A stretch of 64,000 nt of DNA, from NCBI GenBank assembly GCA_963930775.1, contig OZ005700.1:788976-852975 (forward strand), in the 5' to 3' direction. The position numbers were made by a program, and so were the translations under genes. This DNA comes from Cliona cf. orientalis (lineage: Eukaryota; Porifera; Demospongiae; Clionaida; Clionaidae). This document shows, one piece after another, positions 21,755 to 34,080 of this stretch (the first letter of the stretch is position 1; each line of letters starts with the position of its first letter). Below the pieces are notes generated by a model. That model saw only the letters and a list, made by a program, of their open reading frames with translations, did not search any database and had not been told where the DNA came from.

Positions 21755-22499
21755 CTTTCCAAGAATATAGCCTTGGTAGTCAACATTGCCAGCCTTTTCC
21801 TGCAGGTAGAATTGTATCCAGTTGTGGAATCCGAGTACCTCAGTGCCTCCTCTGGTCTCGCCAACAAACACGTGTTCAAATCTGATGAATCGAGAGCCCT
21901 GGAGCCTTTTGTACGCCGGTACAGCTTGAACCAGAGGTCATAGAGCTGCTGCTTGAACTCTTTCAGATCACGAGGACTCTTTCCCTTTGAGTTGAGGTAT
22001 TGATGAGCACGCTTCATCACCTAGAACAGAGAAAACGAGCGCCATGTTGAGACATTTGCATTGCTCATGGGCTCTTTTCATGTACACCTTGGTGTCACAG
22101 ATGTTGTTGATGAATGTCCAATTTTCTCTAATCTCCTCAGGGGTCACCTCTTCCTGTTTCCCGGTGCTCGTCTCATAGTTGTCCAGCAGTGCGATGAAGC
22201 TCTTGTAGGTGGGGCGGCGCAGCGCCTCATCTTTCACCCACGTGAAGAGTGGATCTTTAGCCTTATCATCACGCCAGTAGGCCTTGGTGCCTGTACACAG
22301 ATTAAAAATTTATTAGTTCTTCCTACTCAATTTTCTGCAGGGGAGCACCAGATAGTTTATGTACGATTTATATACCTCCTTGCAGATTAATTTGATAATC
22401 CACTCCTGGTTTTAATCGATTCTCATCTAGTTTCCAGAGCTCTGTGCATATCTTGCTAAGCTCTCGATCAGCATTGAAGTCCCTCCTGCTACCCGCCAT
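21755..22499 (-). pseudogene. EndoU (XendoU) family endoribonuclease, frameshifted and truncated
   Basis: Exons 22499-22376, 22290-22088 and 22020-21755. The start gives MAGSRRDFNADRELSKIC, LKPGVDYQINLQG, DPLFTWVKDEALRRPTY, ENWTFINNICDTK, VMKRAHQYLNSKGK, LYDLWFKLYRR, then FEHVFVGE and GFHNWIQFYLQEKAGNVDY in another frame. These are successive EndoU blocks (intact members cut RNA, often at uridines). A single missing base near 21882 (in the expected DSSGFEHV) breaks the frame, and the C-terminal third is absent; repeat element a begins at that point. So it should not make an active enzyme. It lies between the two Ig copies on the opposite strand. Confidence 0.83.
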
Positions 22500-22587
22500 C
22501 TTTGCCGCTTTAGATTCTCGAACCAGACCCTCCCTTTCCGCAGCGCTGGGTGCGGTCTGGGTTCGATTGAGCTCTGGCCTTTCCCTA

Positions 22588-24182
22588 GAGACAAATTATG
22601 TGTATACGGTAATGTCATCATGAGTACAAAAAAAGCCTGAGAGTTGACTCATGGCATTCAGAATTTGTGTACTTGATCACTGGTCTCAGATTTATCCCGA
22701 TTTTTGCAGTGATGAAGTTTATTCAGCTTCAGAGAATACTCAATATCATAGCTTTTGCTCTATTTGCTCCTGCTACATCACTGACTACAAAGAGTAGGAC
22801 ATTTTGATATAGATAGCTATCTGGCTGCAGAATTAAACATGTATGCATGATTACGATTAAATTTATTGCAGATATCCTGGGAAATCAAGGATCTTCAGTT
22901 GATCTGACATTCCGAGCTCCCCTGGGGATTGACACATCTCACATCAGCTGCGAATGGAGACACGATGGAAATGTAATGACGATTGATGGAAGCAAATATG
23001 CCCAACCTGCAGCTAGAAGCCTGAGGATCACCAATATTGCAGGAGATGATGAAGGGGACTATTCTTGTCATTATCACTATAATCAGCTACCATATTCAGG
23101 CACTGTTGCCCGCATAAATGTCATAGGTAATAATGTAAGGGGCATGCAGTTGTGCCCCTTTGTCACATACATGTATACCAACTGACTACATTTATTTATT
23201 ACATAAATAGGTGTGGCCACATTTGCTCAGTCGCATGAGAATTTAACGGCGTCCGCTGGTGATGCAGTTCAGTTTGACACAAGAGTCACTTTTGTGGGAG
23301 GAGGAGCACAACAAAGAAAGCAAACTGTAAATTTGCTTCAGGTATTCAAAGATGGACGGCAGATCTACCGATGTCGCAACTGGAGTAGATATGCAGCATC
23401 ACCATGTACAACTCAAGGAAGATTTGCCGTTACCATGCAAGGGGCAGACAAGTTTGACTTCTACCTGTCAATGAGCAATGTTAGCGTAAATGACAGTGGA
23501 AGCTATGTGGCTAAATTAGAGGTTATTCACCCTGAGACAGGGAGTTATTCATCAATCCAAAAGATATTTACTCTCACAGTGGAAGCAGTGAATGGTGAGA
23601 GTTTGAATGAAATATTTATAATAATATTGTGATAATACATGACATTGTAATGTAGTTGAGATACCAGAGCTAGATGAAGAAAGCTTTCAATTGTGCATTG
23701 GACCTTTCTTTCTCAGTGATTGCTCAGCTCTTGCAGTAAGTATGAATTACCATTGCATGAGCTGTGACATTAAAGTTTAATTAATATTGCAGGTTGATTC
23801 ACAAAAGGGAATGCAGTTGGAAAGTGAGATAAGGTCTGAAATTGTTCGGAATGTGAGGAAGCGTTGCCCTCAATGCATCAGTAACTCCTCTGTGGGTCTC
23901 ATTGAGCCAGGGCAGCTGAGGTGCAGTGAGACAGCAGCAAGGCTAATATACAGGAGCACTATTGAAGCAGCTGGTTCACACAATGTCTCAGAAATTGTTG
24001 GAATAATTGAGGAATGGGTAACCAGCATTGAAGCCACTCTACACCTCTGGCCGTTTGTCATGGATTTAGACAGTCGTTGTCCTGTCTCCATCAAATCACT
24101 GAGCTCACCTCATCCTACTCTTGGCCCTATTGGAGATCACGTTCAAGCTTCAAGGGTCAAAGAACAACTAGAATCTTGCTTG
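22588..24182 (+). repeat. Duplicated unit, copy B
   Basis: Second copy of the Ig-gene unit. Main differences from copy A are a shortened gap before exon 4, a 9-bp deletion in exon 5, and scattered substitutions. Divergence rises near the 3' end. Confidence 0.88.
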
Positions 24183-24203
24183 TCCTCAGAGCTGAAGTTG
24201 TAG
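22712..24203 (+). CDS. Secreted two-Ig-domain protein, copy B
   Basis: Five exons (22712-22793, 22872-23126, 23211-23594, 23656-23735, 23793-24203) give 403 aa with the same plan as copy A: signal peptide, Ig domain, atypical second Ig domain, cysteine-containing C-terminal region. Seen changes include Ala/Thr in IDxSHIS, Leu/Ile in GRQxYRC, and a charge change before GRFAV. In exon 4 LCIC becomes LCIG, and the C terminus diverges with a new Cys (ESCLSSELKL). The Cys changes would alter disulphides, so the two copies may not be equivalent. No membrane segment. Same family as the receptors beyond 50 kb. Confidence 0.8.
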
Positions 24204-24420
24204 AATTCATTATAATAATTTCAACATTAATAGGCATAATATTTTTAGCCCATTAGGATGATAATTTTGTAAAATTATTTTTAGCTTGCATACAGCATAC
24301 TATGCAGAAGACGCACAAATAAGGCAGTATCTAATAATAATAAAAAAAATCGCGCACAAAAAATTATACGCGATTTTTTTCGCGAGTATAGTACGCAGTT
24401 TCGTTTTTGTTTGTGTTGCC

Positions 24421-27400
24421 ATGGACACCGCAGAAGGGGGTACGGGTATGGTTGACCTGGAGGCAACTGCTAAGAGGAGAAAGGTGACAATTCAGTTTGG
24501 AGAATTAATAATCTCCTCTGATTTTGATTCAGGTACTTAAACAGATGGGGAGGGAGGGTGTTTTTGAGGCTTGAGTAGCCTCCTCAAAGGGCCTGGGGAC
24601 ATGTGGGGACGATAGCTGGAGGGCTGCTGGACACAGGTCATAAACGATCTTGTTTGCAAATAAAAAGTTTTGGTGGCAGACAAATTTAACAAAATTTCAG
24701 GTAATCTTGACCATGTTGAAGAGTGCAGGAGCCTGGATGCCGACACTAGGGAGTTCAACCTTTGGACTGCTCCAGACTGTGCTGGAACAGAATATGAAAA
24801 CTGCAATAGGACTTGGTTTTACTTTTCGGTATCAGTACCAGCTAATTATGGTCCCGGCAAGATTCTAAGGTGAAATACATGTACATGGCATGGAATAATT
24901 TAATTTTAGGTGATAAATAATTATTTTAAAGACATTCTTGTGATTTCTGTTGACCAAAGCTTGAAATTTACTTGTCAGCTTTAAGGATGTCAGTACACGA
25001 ACATCCAAGTCCCTTGATAATGTAAGGGGCATGCAGTCCTTTGATGGCCTCTTATAAGATGAAAGCATTCTTGTGTGTAAATCCTTTTCTTGTGAGAGGT
25101 AGAGCAGTCGTACGCTTGTCAATGAAGCTGGGTTGCTCAATTTGCATTTGAAGGGGTCCTGTTGAAAATAAACATGCACAAACAGCACACACATAAATAT
25201 CCACATGATCTTTGACATGTTCTTCCCCAAATATTTCAGATTCAACATCCAGAATCTTAACAAGCAGAGTCGTCTCTATCAACAGGGGTTGACCCCTATG
25301 ATTAAGACGTGTCCAGGACGTGGTGTATGGGAGAGGCTGAGAGACAGGCCAGAATGGGAGGTATGACCTATTGTGACATCTTTTTACCTCACAACAAAAT
25401 TTACTTCACTAGGAAGTTATAACATGGGTGCGTAAGTTCTAATTCATCAGAGGTTAGTGACCATTCTTGACACACTGGGACAGGTAACCTGGTATATACA
25501 AATTCTTCCTGAATATTCCAACTATGAAAGTGGAACAGGTATAGGAAGGTAGCTTGGCTGGGACCTTAGACAGAGGGACAGAAGCAGTGCCTACGCCCTT
25601 GGGAAGGTAGCTTGGCTGGGACCTTAGACAGAGGGACAGATAGCATGTAGGATAAGAGAAGGTATGGGGCACAGAACTTTGGTTATAAAACTATTATCTC
25701 CAATCCTGGTAGTCAAGCAAGGGATGTTGTCAACCATAACACTCTGGTGGTATCACAGCTAAATATTGCTGATGTAAAAATATCCAGTGATTACCACAAA
25801 TCCCTGTAAAGTGATACTGGGGGGGGGGGGGGGGGATATTCTACTGTGCTCCACATCCATATTATATTTATTGTGGTCAATATGCCCATTGTGTTTCATC
25901 ATTCTAATATTATAATTTTAAAACCTTAATATCATCTTCCTTTGTATTCCCCTGATCTCTCCCACTTCCCATCCCCACAACACATCCTAGCCTGCAGAAG
26001 GAGGTGGCTTGAAATTATCTTTCCAGCTAAGCATCTCAGACTCTCGACGTCAGACTACCTACATGGCTTTCTGCTTTCCCTTCTCTTATACTGAATGCCA
26101 GAGGATGTTAGCCAAGCTGGAGGCCAAGCATAGCTCAGAAGTTGAAGAAAAGAACTTGGGGAGTGATGACACTCAATCAGCAATTGATAGCAGGATTTAC
26201 TTTCACAGGTATATCAGAAAGGGTTTTTTTCCTGAAAGTCACTGCTAGGAAATCATTATCTCCCCAGTAGCAATTTACATTTTTGTGGTTATGAGGTAAT
26301 TGTGGTGTAATCTATGATGAAATTATGATGAAATTATGATGCAACCTATGAGGTAATTATGAAAAAATCTAGGGCCTCGCTGGAGCCTTTCCGGGATTTG
26401 AAAGTCAGTAAATATGTAGAGTATCTTACGCGTGTATCCAGCGAATAGATTACAAGCTGAGCGCTACTTTCTCTGAGATCGAGAAGCACTGTTGGTTGAA
26501 CTTCACATGTTTTCTAGGCTTACGTATAATGCGGTGGATAGCCTTGCGCTATATATAGCACTCATCATTGTCACAAGGGGCTGGCCCGCGCGAGACTGTA
26601 GCAATGCGACCAACCTGAAGTTCGGAAGGAATACTGTGCTCTCGAGTTCGTCTCTGTGATTGAAGCATCGAAACTTGTCGCTATCAAGGTTGAGAGTCGA
26701 TCTTAGATGCCATCTCCATGATTTCTGGGGCCAGCATCGATCGATGTGTACGCATTCTATTGACGACCTTTTACCACATGCACCATTACACTGTGCAGCT
26801 ACTGGGGAGATGGTCAAGGGTTCATAATAATATAGTATGCACTTGTGTAATTGAGCTTATCATTTACAACTTAAGTTATCCCTCTTCTCGATCTACACAC
26901 TGCACAATTATTATTTTAGGGAGTTACCGTACTTGTGCTACAGTCTCAAGAATCGGCTAGGAAATCATTTCTTGTTATAATATAGTTATGCACTTGTGTA
27001 ATTGAGCTTAAATTTCCTTATCATTTACAACTTAAAATTATCTCTCTTCTCGATCTACACACTGCACAAATATTATTTTAGGGAGTTATTGTGCTACAGT
27101 CTTGAGAATCGGCGAATTGACCTCATCACTGTCAGTTCCTATGAGGGAATATCCGAGGAAAGAGAGCCGCCTCTACCATCGCTGTTCCCTGCAAACAATA
27201 ATTATTGTGTTAAGAGAGCAAGAAAATTTCCCGATAAAAAGGTCAATTAACCTTCTAAATCACGCCATTTGTCATGTATGCATAGCTTAGTTCCAATATG
27301 CATAATGGATACTTAAAATGGAGACGAGGGAATATTTTACTCAGTTAATTTGTACCTACAGGATACTCTGTGTATACTTAATTATAATAATTTATGAATA

Positions 27401-30400
27401 TTCAGTTTATGCAGAATTCCATTTCTAGCATTGTTTACATTGCATAGTACACATTGAATAAAAAATATGTATTCTCATGACAAATATAAATATCTTGATG
27501 AATGCATAGCTATTCTTACAGATGCCTGCTTATCCAAATAATCCTACAAATTAATGTAGGTATTCTATTTGACGAGCCGGGTTCACCCCGGTGAGTCTCC
27601 CTCCAGCCACGTATTCAATGGATTCCTCCACTTTATCCTAAGACCAGACGACGCTCGTGCTAAAGCACTGAGACAGAATTTCGTCTTTAAGATGATCCCC
27701 ATGCTCAATCCAGACGGTGAGAACATAACATTACTATGTTATTGGATTTCGAAAAATGTCCATGGTTTGAAAGGTTATCAAATCATACCACTTATTAACA
27801 TAATTATGAAATTGCATCATTTCACTACCTGGCTGCTGTTGACATTTTTTCTGCTTTCTTCATCACCCAGGAGTGTTCCACGGCCACTACAGGACTGACA
27901 CGAGGGGTGTAAACCTCAACCGAGTGTATCTTGACCCTTCCCCAGAACTTCACCCATCGATATTTGCCGCTCGTAGCCTCATGCTCCACTACCACCACAA
28001 ACAGCCCTCCACCAAGAAGGGGACGAATGAGCCATCACATCAGCAGCTGAGCTGTGATAGGTCATTGAACTCAAACAGCAGCAACAATAACGCTGGAGGC
28101 TCTGAAACGAAGCTACTCTCCATCAGTGAAAGGGGGTGCTCCTGCGTGTGTTCGTCATTTGGCAATGGCCTGAGCAGCTGGTGTGGCAGTCATGAAGCTG
28201 TGAGCCAGCATAGTACATGTACTACTATAGCACCTCATTCAAGCCTCAAGCAACTCAAATCGCCACGTTCATCTAGTTTGAAAATACTGGTCATGAAGGG
28301 TGGAGATCATCGTAACATACCCTTAGGACTGGGATGCCCCTCTAATAAGAGTGGATTAACTTCCTCGTCACCGGCCCTTCTGACGCGAAATTCTAATCAC
28401 ACGCATATTGATCGTGATAATTCTGTCTCCACTCAACAGCTGTCCACCGTGACCCCAATAATTTCTAACAAAGACAGTGATGAGAGAATAACGTGTCAAG
28501 ATACTACATGTACCACTGACGAAATTTCTGAGGCTTTGCTGACCACAAAGAATAGTGGCATCGCGTTTTATGTCGACCTGCACGCCCATGCAACGAAGAG
28601 GGGTGTATTCATGTATGGGAATTACTTTGAAAATGCTCTCGAGCAAGCAGAAAATATGCTGTTTCCAAAGGTCATCTCGTTGAACTCTCCCCACCTTGAC
28701 TTTGAACACTGTGTCTTCTCTGAGAAGAACATGTACACTGCTGACAAGAGAGATGGTCTCAGCAAGGAGGGCAGTGGCAGGGTGGCCATGCACAAGGCAA
28801 CTGGGACCATACACTGGTGAGATAATTACATACATGCATGATATCTTGTACATGCAGCAGCTCCAAAATTAATTATACTGTAAGAGAATAAGGAAATTGT
28901 TCGTGATCAAGATGGAACATATTAGTAGGAGGAATGGGATAATATTATTCTCAAGGGCTTTACACCCCCCTGATATCACATTAATTTTAGTGCTATATCT
29001 ACATGTAACCTAGTTACATTACCAAAAAATGTCATGAATTTATTCCTAAAGGAGTTATGTAGCTACCTCAATAGTAACATAGAACATACCATTTGCCCTG
29101 AATGGTAGGTCTTTATAACTATGTTGTTACTACCTCATTGAACCACACATGAAGATGCTATGATTTCATCAATTTTTGTCCTTACCAAATTGTTGACCTA
29201 TGCTCTGGACATGTCAGTGCAGTTTATAAAAACATGGGTGGGTGCTTTAGAATGATTGTGGGTTCAGAGGATGTGTGTCCAGTATAGTATGTGTGGTCTC
29301 CAGTCACATGGGAATGGGTCAAAGTTACAAACTCCTTCCATGAGCTAATTGCTTTCTGCTTCATCATCAGGACCCAAGTAAATACTACTACATTTGGCCC
29401 TAAAAGGTAAAACTTGAAATTTGGTTTTCATAGACTTTGGGGCTTGTTGACAAAAAGAACGTTAATGTGCTTGTAAGTAGTTTGTACAGTGATAATAATA
29501 ATTGGACTTTACCGTGTTATTGTTTACGGTTTAATCCATCCGGTTGGAAAACTCCCCATCCATCTCTTACAATCACAATGTTTGCATCACTGAAGTATTG
29601 TTATTTTGCGACATAAAGTGAACTGATGCTGTTATTGCAATCATGTGTATACGTTATGCACACACACACACACACACGCACACACACTCACACTCACGCA
29701 CACACACACGCGCACTCACTCACACAGCTACACTTTAGAGTGTAACTATAACAGTGGTCGACAGAGTAATGCACTGACAGCTGCTACAGTGGATAATGGC
29801 AGGGCCTCCCCCTCCATGCCATTTTCACCAATGGGACACAGATTCTCCATTCAAGACTTTGAACAGGTGCACGATAATAATATTATAGTATTCAACAGTG
29901 CATGTATTATTCCTCTGCAAATTACTAATATGAATAATAGGGGTCTTGCATAAAAATAATGATGACCCTCGTCACTGTTGTACCTGGCCTGTAGGTTGGT
30001 CGTGCTTTGGCTATATCTGCCCTGGACATGCACCAGCTGAACCCCTGGAGTAGACTCCCCACCACCGAGTATGGCAGTGTGGCCGGAATCAGACAGAGCT
30101 TGATCCAGAGAATTCGCACCTCAAGATCAAAGAAGTGAGACATATTGCATTACATACTTTGAGATGGGTGTGGGGCTTATTTTTTTCCAGTAAGAATGTA
30201 AACTATGCATGTGGGAATGATTATAATATGATATGAGCAATAATAGACTGGGAGGGAAAGTATATCAATGATTGAATGTCATGTATATCCAATTTGAGAC
30301 ACACCATCCCAAATTAATGACTTGATTATTATTCTCATAACGGTCTAGTCACCTTTAACAATAACCTTCCGTTCAACAGTAAGATCACGTACAAGCTTAG

Positions 30401-31504
30401 TTTATCATTACAATAATATTAGTCTCGCTATCCTCCCTTGTCCCATCAATTTATCTTGCACGTAGGAGTGCAAAACAGCGAGCCACCCATCTGGCGATGT
30501 CTGAATACCCAGTGTCAAGCGAGCGGATTTCTCCCCTGCCCTCCTCCACTGCCGCTGGTACCAGTCACGGGAGTGACCCGGCTGCCAATGCATCCAATCG
30601 TTGGGAGGACTCAAACTCTCATAGCACGGCGGCATCATTGCTACCACCATCCACAGGTTCATCGTCAGTCCAGACATGCAGGACTGTCTTGATTCATAGG
30701 CAGAAGACCAGGCATAGACCAGGTCAGTGCGTATTAATTTTGTTATAATGTAGCCTCGTATGCAACATTGAAAAATGTGGGAGTGGTCTGGGGACGAGGC
30801 TAGTTGAAATGATCATGCAACCAGAAATTAGATTATTAGGTTGAATTTATTTTTCTTAATAATAAGGTTATGGATATAAAATTAATTGTTTCTCATCAGG
30901 CCCCCACATGGATATTGCTGTATAATTAATTTAATGATCGACAATGCAGTATCGGGTAATGGTCGTCATACCTATATGTGTCATGCAAGTTAATTAATAT
31001 TCACAGACCGAATTGCTGCAGAGGTAGCACAAGTCACTGAGGCTAAGCGAAAAGTCCGTGGCAAGCACCTGCAGCCAAAGGGGGTTGGTCTCTCCCCCCT
31101 TCAGGGAGGGGTCGCCCCCCTCAGGAGCACAAGATCCAGTTCACTAAGAAGACAACACGATGATAAACAAGCACAACTAAGTGCGATGAAGGTAAATAAA
31201 AAAAAGCGATTCATGTTCAAAAGTCATAAACTCTTTTTGCAAAATCAGCCTTCACTGCAGCAAGTGGTATTCCCCCTATACAAACCACCGAGACTTCAGA
31301 CAGGCCATTTGAAAGACCAACTGCCCTCACTGGGAAGCAAGGATGGCTCTAAGAGTACACTTTCATCTTCAACATCAGGAGATGGCAGTTCCAAGCTACC
31401 CCCCACTCAGCTGCTAACAGAATCCAGTCAGCAGTCTCTTAAAGTTGCTGCACCACGAAATAAGGTATAATATATAGCTGTTCCCTGTAATTAACATATA
31501 ACGT

Positions 31505-31555
<51 letters not shown>

Positions 31556-31876
31556 GCATACACTTGCACAGTTGTTGAATCGTAGATCACGAAACATCCT
31601 CTTGAAGCAAAGTAGTGGTAGGAGCTTACCCATTGCCCAGAAGGACGGCTTCCCACAGGAAAGGCCAAACTCCACTTCACGAGTGACTGTTAGTGATAGT
31701 GAAATTACGTAAGTTTTGTGGTGATGAATATTATTGGCTGTCAAATAATAATAATATCGTCTTGATGCTAACAGTATTGTTATTATTATCATTGCAGATG
31801 TAAGCTTTCTAAACCAGGTCGTCTTCAACTGAGATACAGATCTAGAGCATTCACCTCAACACAAGTTAGACAGTGA
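24421..31876 (+). CDS. AGBL5: Cytosolic carboxypeptidase 5-like (tubulin deglutamylase)
   Basis: Fourteen exons (24421-24532, 24701-24869, 25240-25360, 25991-26208, 27082-27241, 27560-27716, 27871-28816, 29728-29866, 29995-30134, 30466-30722, 31007-31191, 31249-31464, 31572-31708, 31798-31876) give 1011 aa in frame. The N-terminal beta-rich domain carries [29 protein letters not shown] and [13 protein letters not shown]. The M14 zinc peptidase core has TSRVHPGES (His269, Glu272), [31 protein letters not shown] (His550 region) and [10 protein letters not shown] (Glu632, catalytic position). These match CCP5/AGBL5, which removes branch-point glutamates from tubulin. A ~200-residue Ser/Asn-rich insert splits the core after the YHH stretch, longer than I recall for vertebrates, and a ~300-residue basic/Ser-rich tail follows. 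All metal and catalytic residues are present. Two introns carry oddities described separately. Confidence 0.93.
25544..25640. repeat. Tandem 39-bp repeat in CCP5-like intron 3
   Basis: ggaaggtagcttggctggga followed by ccttagacagagggacaga occurs at 25544-25582 and again at 25602-25640, identical, with a 19-bp spacer. No known function. Confidence 0.9.
26826..27112 (+). repeat. Tandem duplication of an intron 3' end with the start of exon 5
   Basis: 26826-26957 and 26976-27112 are two copies of the same ~135 bp: intron, tattattttag acceptor, and the first ~35 bases of exon 5 of the CCP5-like gene. The downstream copy is the real exon start. The upstream copy keeps a plausible acceptor at ~26919 but its exon-like part has an insertion and runs to a stop. 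Confidence 0.85.
29659..29726. repeat. (CA)n microsatellite before CCP5-like exon 8
   Basis: Alternating cacaca with actcac interruptions runs up to the exon 8 acceptor (cacacag|C). It forms an unusual, purine-interrupted stand-in for a polypyrimidine tract. Confidence 0.85.
31509..31552. repeat. (TC)n microsatellite
   Basis: About 44 bp of uninterrupted tc repeat lies in intron 12 of the CCP5-like gene, 19 bp before the exon 13 acceptor, where it may serve as an extended pyrimidine tract. Confidence 0.9.
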
Positions 31877-32112
31877 TTTTATTTTATAGGAAACTTGTTA
31901 GCCACTATTTGTATTATCGGTATTTATTAATTTTAAGTCTGTGGATATGGGCTCAGGAGGATATCACAACTCTTTATAATTATTACGGAATCTCAGCCAT
32001 GATTATAAACATAGCGGACGACCCTTATGTAATGATTATTATTGATTTGGCCCCTGAGAGGGAGTGGCAAACCACACTGAGAACACACAGAAAACAAAAA
32101 AAAAAAAAAACA

Positions 32113-32460
32113 ACTAGAGCACATACCCCGCGCGCTCTGTAGCCACTGTAGCGTAGTATTGCAACACTCTGATGCATACATGTAGCTGTTTCATGATGTG
32201 ACGACCCTTTCCAATACGGTGCTTGAGCATGCGCATATTAAAAGAGTGGGTGTGGTCGATAAACCACAGGCATGCTGAACAGAAAATGCACGATTTGCGA
32301 AGCGCGTACAAACCAGTTTTTCACTGATATCTACCGATTGGATGTGCTTATAGCACGCACAGACGCCTAGAACTCAAGATCTGGCGATTTTCGTGCCGAC
32401 GACAACAACGACGACGACGACAGACGATTGCTTTATCCCTTGCGCATGCGCGCTGGGTAA
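32113..32460. mobile_element. CGACAA-tailed MITE, copy b
   Basis: Same family as 21331-21745, shorter. It starts aactagagcacataccccgcgcgc (internal 7-bp loss) and ends cgacgattgctttatccctt then gcgcatgcgcgctgggtaa. An A-rich tract abuts the left end. Confidence 0.75.
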
Positions 32461-32878
32461 TGAACAGGCTACGCACAAATCAGGGAGAAAAATTGTTTGG
32501 ATATCGTTCAAAAGAGAACAGTGGAAAGGTTCTGCGGTAGAAACTCCCTAGCACAAGGCTAGACAGACGAGGCACCACAACAAGTCAGTGGTATTTGTCC
32601 AAATGGAGCACACCAACATCTCCACCACCGCCATCCCTCGAGAGACACTCTGGGGGTAAAATGGTGCATTTTAACGATGTCTTGGGGGTCACTGCCTCCA
32701 TTTTAATTAAGTCTTCTGGGGAAATTTATCCGATTACTTGTCTTCAGGGGAACTGGAAAAGTATTCCTCAACAGGGGTGTATTCTGTACTGGCCCAATCC
32801 ATGATCCAATAATTGCGATGGACGACCCCGTACCGTACTGTAGTATACGTGCGCGTTTATGTTTGCGAATCTATTAAA

Positions 32879-34080
32879 GGTAAATGTCCCTATTATGAGT
32901 CACTTAAGCAAGTGATATGCCACATATGTAATTGGGGGGTTATTTTTTGTGGTTAAATTTTTTATGGACTTCCCAATGTGTCTATTACATCGGGTACGAA
33001 TGAGATCTCCCCTATTAAAAGATGTGATTTTTAAAAATTTATCTTGTCAGCACTATTACTGAATGTATTATGGGTTGCCTGCTGGTATTATGAGTCACTA
33101 CTTTCAGTGTCATGAACTCAACCATAACTAGAGCTCTGTAGAGCACATACCCCGCGCGCACATTGTGCAATCTATAGAATTGCTTTTGTATGCATGCATG
33201 GCTATGTTTGTGGATTTCAGAAAATTAGTGGAAGTGCTGCTTAATTGTATGTAGCTACCAGAGGTCCCGGTGACAAAAAGTACTCTCTCTGCACCAGATC
33301 AAGACTACTAGGAGATATGAACTGATACTTCTAATATTAATTTTTGTTGTAATAGTATAGCCATGCATAGGGCCTGCAGATTTCAGCTCCGTCAGCGGAT
33401 GCGGATGGACTATAGATTTCACATTATTAATGTCGACGATCTTTACCAGTCATATTCTTGGCTACTGAGTTGTGCGCATGAGCAAAAAACACAATGGGCA
33501 TGCATTATGCATTGAGTAGGCATTGTCGATAGGCGTGGCTACGTTAGCCAACAAAAAAGCACGATTTGTGACGCCCGTGGACCGTATCCATTGATTTGAA
33601 GCACACTGAAGCTAGTTTTTCGCCAAATTCGATTGATTCCTTGTGCTTACGAGTCGCTTAGATGCCTATATCTCGAAATATGGCGATTTTTGTGCTCACG
33701 ACGACAACGACAACAACGACGACAACGACACAACCGATTACTTTACCCCTTGCGCATGCGCGCGGGGTAAAGCTTCTTTAACAGTTGGGATGTACTTAGC
33801 AGCATTCCAGAAGCGAGGCATAGTTGTAAATACTAGATAGGAGTGGCTAAATATGCCAAAAGAAATCATTTTGTTAAAATGATGCATCGAAGATTGAAAA
33901 CCCTTCTCTAAATATAAAATAAGCAGAAACTTACATAAAAATTCAATAGGGAATGGAAACGATTTATCAGATAATAATATCTCATAAGGTACAATACGCT
34001 AGCCTAATAGTTGGACACTTGCAAATTAATTAGTCTTGATGACCCATAATACAGGCTGACTCATAATAGGGACATCTACC
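32879..34080. mobile_element. MITE with GGTAAATGTCCCTATTATGA termini, carrying a nested element
   Basis: Left end ggtaaatgtccctattatga and right end tcataatagggacatctacc are inverted. Sub-terminal tattatgagtca words recur inside. It contains copy c of the CGACAA-tailed family (33128-33770), so it is the older insertion. No convincing frame. Confidence 0.65.
33128..33770. mobile_element. CGACAA-tailed MITE, copy c
   Basis: Starts actagagctctgtagagcac then ataccccgcgcgc and ends with the cgacaacgaca microsatellite, ccgattactttacccc and ttgcgcatgcgcgcggggta. Longer than copies a and b, with extra left-half sequence. Confidence 0.72.

Noticed and set aside
22530..22570. tRNA B-box-like gggttcgatt
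   Set aside because: No matching A-box or cloverleaf could be folded around it.
25021..25040. taatgtaaggggcatgcagt shared with intron 2 of the Ig genes (near 19958)
   Set aside because: A 20-bp match without flanking similarity; could be chance or a tiny conversion tract, not enough to claim.
24865..25263. 132-codon minus-strand frame in CCP5-like intron 2
   Set aside because: Antisense to exon 3 at one end, no known domain, no splice partners; a decayed insertion is possible but not shown.
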